DNA from: Plantago elongata
Lineage: Eukaryota; Streptophyta; Magnoliopsida; Lamiales; Plantaginaceae
NCBI GenBank assembly: GCA_036897095.1
Contig: JAYMSP010003377.1
Span: 1-20,034, forward strand
Reading direction: 5' to 3'
Length of the DNA: 20,034 nucleotides
The position numbers and the translations under genes are program-made. Of this stretch, positions 17,376 to 20,034 are shown piece by piece; position 1 is the first letter of the stretch, and each line of letters starts with the position of its first letter. Below the pieces are notes generated by a model. That model was not told the DNA's origin, ran no database searches, and saw nothing but the letters and a program-made list of their open reading frames with translations.

Positions 17376-17620
17376 TCAATTAAATTATATAATTTTTATT
17401 TTATTTTTTTGAATAAGCTAATTATATTACAAGGTACAAATTATCCAATACCACCTTATAACTCATTGTCTTGCCTTAACCAGAACCACCTTATAACTCC
17501 ATGTCTCAACCACCTAGCTTATAACTCCAGCACTTTCGAAGTTCGAACTCTGCACCTCCTACATACAACCCCAACTCCTTGCCACCAGACCACCTTATGA
17601 CTCTCAATTAAACTATATAA
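17376..17620 (-). mobile_element. tRNA-derived SINE with 17-bp target-site duplication
   Basis: On the minus strand the body runs 17603-17393. It starts with a Pol III-like head: an A-box-like tggtggcaaggag and, about 33 bp on, a B-box-like gagttcgaact. It then has three diverged units containing gagttataaggtggt and ends ttgtaatataattagcttat followed by an A-rich tail. The flanks tcaattaaattatataa (17376-17392) and tcaattaaactatataa (17604-17620) match at 16 of 17 positions, a good L1-type target-site duplication. Length of about 211 bp, internal promoter, tail and duplication all fit a plant tRNA-derived SINE. The plus-strand open frame here is not a gene. Confidence 0.75.
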
Positions 17621-17789
17621 ATTAATTAGACATTTTACATTTGAAATTTAAGATTAAATCATATTCATAGTTGGAGATGATTGACCAAAAATATCAAAAT
17701 GACAAAGAATTAGTAGATCTCTTCCGGTAAAAGTGAAAATGTACAAGCGCCATATTATTTTTTTTCCATAGAAAAATAAGATATACATG
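17621..17789. other. AT-rich spacer
   Basis: Short AT-rich interval between the SINE and the large tandem repeat. Nothing recognised. Confidence 0.3.
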
Positions 17790-17887
17790 AGATGCTTCCA
17801 TGCCCTTTTAACCAATAACCTCGATCTTGGAGGGTCAAGGCCTACCTCACGGGATCCAAATTGAGAAAGATAAATAGAACAAGTACA

Positions 17888-17914
17888 TGGGACGGGACGG
17901 GATGGGACGGAGGA
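17888..17914 (+). repeat. GGGAC pentamer run
   Basis: A short run of gacgg/gggac units (gacgggacgggatgggacgg), reduced to gacgggacgg in the second large copy at about 18859. Confidence 0.7.
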
Positions 17915-18119
17915 CGTATAAGATTGTTTCAATTTGAGAACGCTACTAAAAGATTAACCTATTTTGCTATACAAATTCTCTAAAAAAAATGAATATTTCA
18001 AACTTAAAAACACATTTTAAAAATTAAGATCAACTCTAATACTAAGATCATTCTAATTCAAAAACTCAATTTAATTTAATAGTTAAGAGAATTGGATAAA
18101 TCCCACTAGAAAATAGTCA

Positions 18120-18345
18120 AAACTACTTTAAGAATGAGATTTTTAAAACTTGAAAGCTTAGTTTGAATGTTAAATTTAACTTAAGAACGAGATAGTTTCA
18201 GTTTGATTACTCAATTTGAAGGATATATTTATTAAATCTAATAATGAGATAATCACAATTTGAAAATTTAATATGTCGGTCAAATCATATTTGAAGATGA
18301 GATAAATCTAACTTGAAATCTCTATTTGAGTCGTAAATCATACTA
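18120..18345 (+). repeat. Nested ~54-bp tandem repeats within copy 1
   Basis: GAGAT recurs at 18136, 18189, 18246 and 18299 (spacing 53, 57 and 53 bp). Each is preceded by aagaa/aataa/gaaga and followed by aacttgaaa- or aatttga-type blocks. The matching four units recur in copy 2 around 19080-19285. The 0.95-kb unit is therefore itself partly built by an older short tandem array. Confidence 0.6.
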
Positions 18346-19924
18346 TATAAAATAAAAAAGTGTGTTATTAAAACTTTGATTCAAAAGTGAAAGTGAGAGT
18401 AAAAATAAACAAATTCAAAATGTTTTGCTTGGTTATAGTTAAAATATTATGAAGGTTTTAAGGTTATTTTATAGTGTATCTAAAAGTGAACTGAGATGCT
18501 TAAGATGTTTTTATATTGTTTGGTTAGTTAAAGATTGTTACAATATGAAAAAATAGTGAGAGAAAAAAGATAGTAGAGAGCAAAATTTGATTTAGTTGTA
18601 GATAGAAGGTGAATAAAAAATAAGTAATATTCCGACTCAACAAAAAATTCACAAAATTAATAAACAAAGAGCGGAGGCTACCTTGATTAAAACTGAGTTA
18701 GAATTACATCTCAAACAAAACAATGACGATTTTAACTTGAGAAAATAATTCAAATAGCAGATCCTCCACGCCCTTTTAACCAATCGACTCGCTACCGGAG
18801 AGTCAAGGCCTACCTCACGGTGTCCAAGTTGAGAGAGATAAATAGAACAAGTACATGAGACGGGACGGATGAAGTATATGATAGTTTCAATTTGGAAACA
18901 CTATTTAAAGAGCAAACCTCTTTTGGTATACAAATTCATAATGAATATTACAAGCTTAAAAATACAAACAAAAAGTTAAGCTCAACTGCAAAATATAATT
19001 AAGATCATTCTAATTCCGAAACTCAATTCTAATGTTTAACTAAGAGAATTGGATAATTCCCACTAGAAAATAGTCAAAGCTACTTTAAGAACGAGATTTT
19101 TAAAACTTGAAAGCTTAGTGGTATGTTATGCTTAACTTATGAACGAGATAATTTTAGTTTGATTACTCAATTTGAAGGACATATAGATTAATTATAAGAA
19201 TTAGATAATCACAATTTAAAATCAATATGTCGGTCAAATCATATTTGAAAATGTGATAAATTCAACTTAAATGCTCTATTTAAGCCATAAACCACACTAT
19301 ATAGAATATAAAAGTGTGTTGTTAAAACAGTGATTCAAAAATGAAAGTGATTGTGAAAATAAATAAATTCAAATTGTTTTGCTTGGATAAAGTTAAAATA
19401 CTATGCAGGTTTTAGGGTTGTTTTATAGCATTCCTAAAAGTGAAGTGAGATGTGGAAGATGTATTTAAATAGTTTATGATTAGTTTAAGGTTATTATAAT
19501 ATGAAAAAATAGTGAGAGAAAAAGGATAGTATAGAGCGAAACTTAATTGAATGGTAAATAGAAGGTGGATTAAAAATATGATATTCCGACTTGATTAAAA
19601 ATCACTAAACACAGATGAGAAGGCTACATCGATTAAAACCGAGTTAGAATTACATCTCAAACACTCCAGTGACGGATTTAACTTGAGAATATAATTCAAA
19701 TCGCAAACAACTGTAGATTTGCAATAAACAGTACTTGAAAACTCAATTAGAAGTACAAATTACACAATTCATGTGAACAATCTAAGAACTCTAAAGATGT
19801 GATAGTTCCACTATTATTTTATTTTATTTTATTGAAAAGGGGATAGTTTCATTGTTGGGAGTTAACCCAATTATAATAAAGAGATTGACGAGAAATACAT
19901 TCAAATATGTCATATCACAATACA

Positions 19925-20034
19925 CTCTCTCTCTCTCTCTCTCTATATACATATATATATATGTACATATGTACATATATATACATATATATATATGTAT
20001 ATACATATATATATATATATATATATACATATAT
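19925..20034. repeat. (CT)10 followed by (AT)/(TATACA) microsatellite
   Basis: Ten CT units (19925-19944) are followed by tatatacatata-type repeats to the window end. The minus-strand frame rich in Met-Tyr-Ile is an artefact of this repeat. Confidence 0.95.

Larger units (their letters stand above)
17790..19705. repeat. Two-copy tandem repeat of about 0.95 kb
   Basis: Copy 1 spans about 17790-18757 and copy 2 about 18758-19705, in direct orientation. Matching landmarks are cccttttaaccaat (17803 and 18771), ggtcaaggcctacctcacgg and agtcaaggcctacctcacgg, aagataaatagaacaagtac and gagataaatagaacaagtac, gagaattggataa, cccactagaaaatagtcaaa, and gagttagaattacatctcaa (18694 and 19641). The offset falls from about 968 to 946 bp through small deletions. 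No coding frame is shared between copies, so this is a non-coding duplication or a short satellite. The minus-strand open frame at 17654-17932 is not conserved in copy 2. Confidence 0.85.

Noticed and set aside
17520..17590. Functional tRNA gene
   Set aside because: The A- and B-box-like motifs are present but there is no cloverleaf or acceptor stem; the 3' body, tail and target duplication show a SINE instead.
19824..20030. 68-codon minus-strand frame
   Set aside because: Translation of the CT/AT microsatellite.

Overview
This is nuclear DNA from a flowering plant, most likely a eudicot. It is AT-rich and holds one intact spliced gene in about 20 kb. Around that gene lie degraded copies of typical plant transposons: a plant LINE with zf-RVT and RNase H-like regions, a Ty1/copia pol remnant, Mutator-like elements and a tRNA-type SINE. 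No bacterial or organellar gene layout is visible. I cannot name the species from the sequence.

Layout. 1-720: a possible minus-strand gene edge of unknown function. 779-956: a small terminal-inverted-repeat element rich in GAACT pentamers. 1164-1460: a lone arm of a repeat family that recurs at 14849-15842. 2033-5588: a 5'-truncated, frameshifted LINE with a 10-bp target-site duplication and poly(A) tail, interrupted at 3060-4251 by a Mutator-like element whose core is GC-rich tandem repeats. 5600-7019: AT-rich DNA with no gene seen. 7029-8073: a Pack-MULE-like element with a perfect 9-bp target-site duplication that carries a DUF868-family gene fragment.

8492-11406 is the one convincing intact gene: a two-exon, 182-residue membrane-anchored RING-CH (RINGv) protein with a 2.37-kb intron. 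The intron contains a 211-bp tandem duplication and a possible poison exon. Downstream on the same strand are two decayed gene copies. One is a C2-domain fragment (11831-12206). The other is an RPB7-like RNA polymerase subunit pseudogene that most resembles the Pol IV/V subunits NRPD7/NRPE7 (12617-12999).

13640-14848 holds the 3' end of a Ty1/copia element on the minus strand. Its reverse transcriptase is cut off where a fold-back element (14849-15842) begins; that element encloses a minisatellite of 20-bp units. 15843-17375 is AT-rich with a cluster of CTAGACAATAT-type motifs and perfect palindromes. 17393-17603 is a minus-strand tRNA-derived SINE with a 17-bp target-site duplication (16 of 17 match). 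17790-19705 is a two-copy tandem repeat of about 0.95 kb with nested repeats of about 54 bp. The window ends in a (CT)n/(AT)n microsatellite.

The genes do not form a pathway. The window reads as a transposon-nesting zone beside one E3-ligase-type gene. No wholly new system is evident; the most interesting parts are the Pack-MULE gene capture, the minisatellite fold-back element and the NRPD7/NRPE7-like pseudogene.
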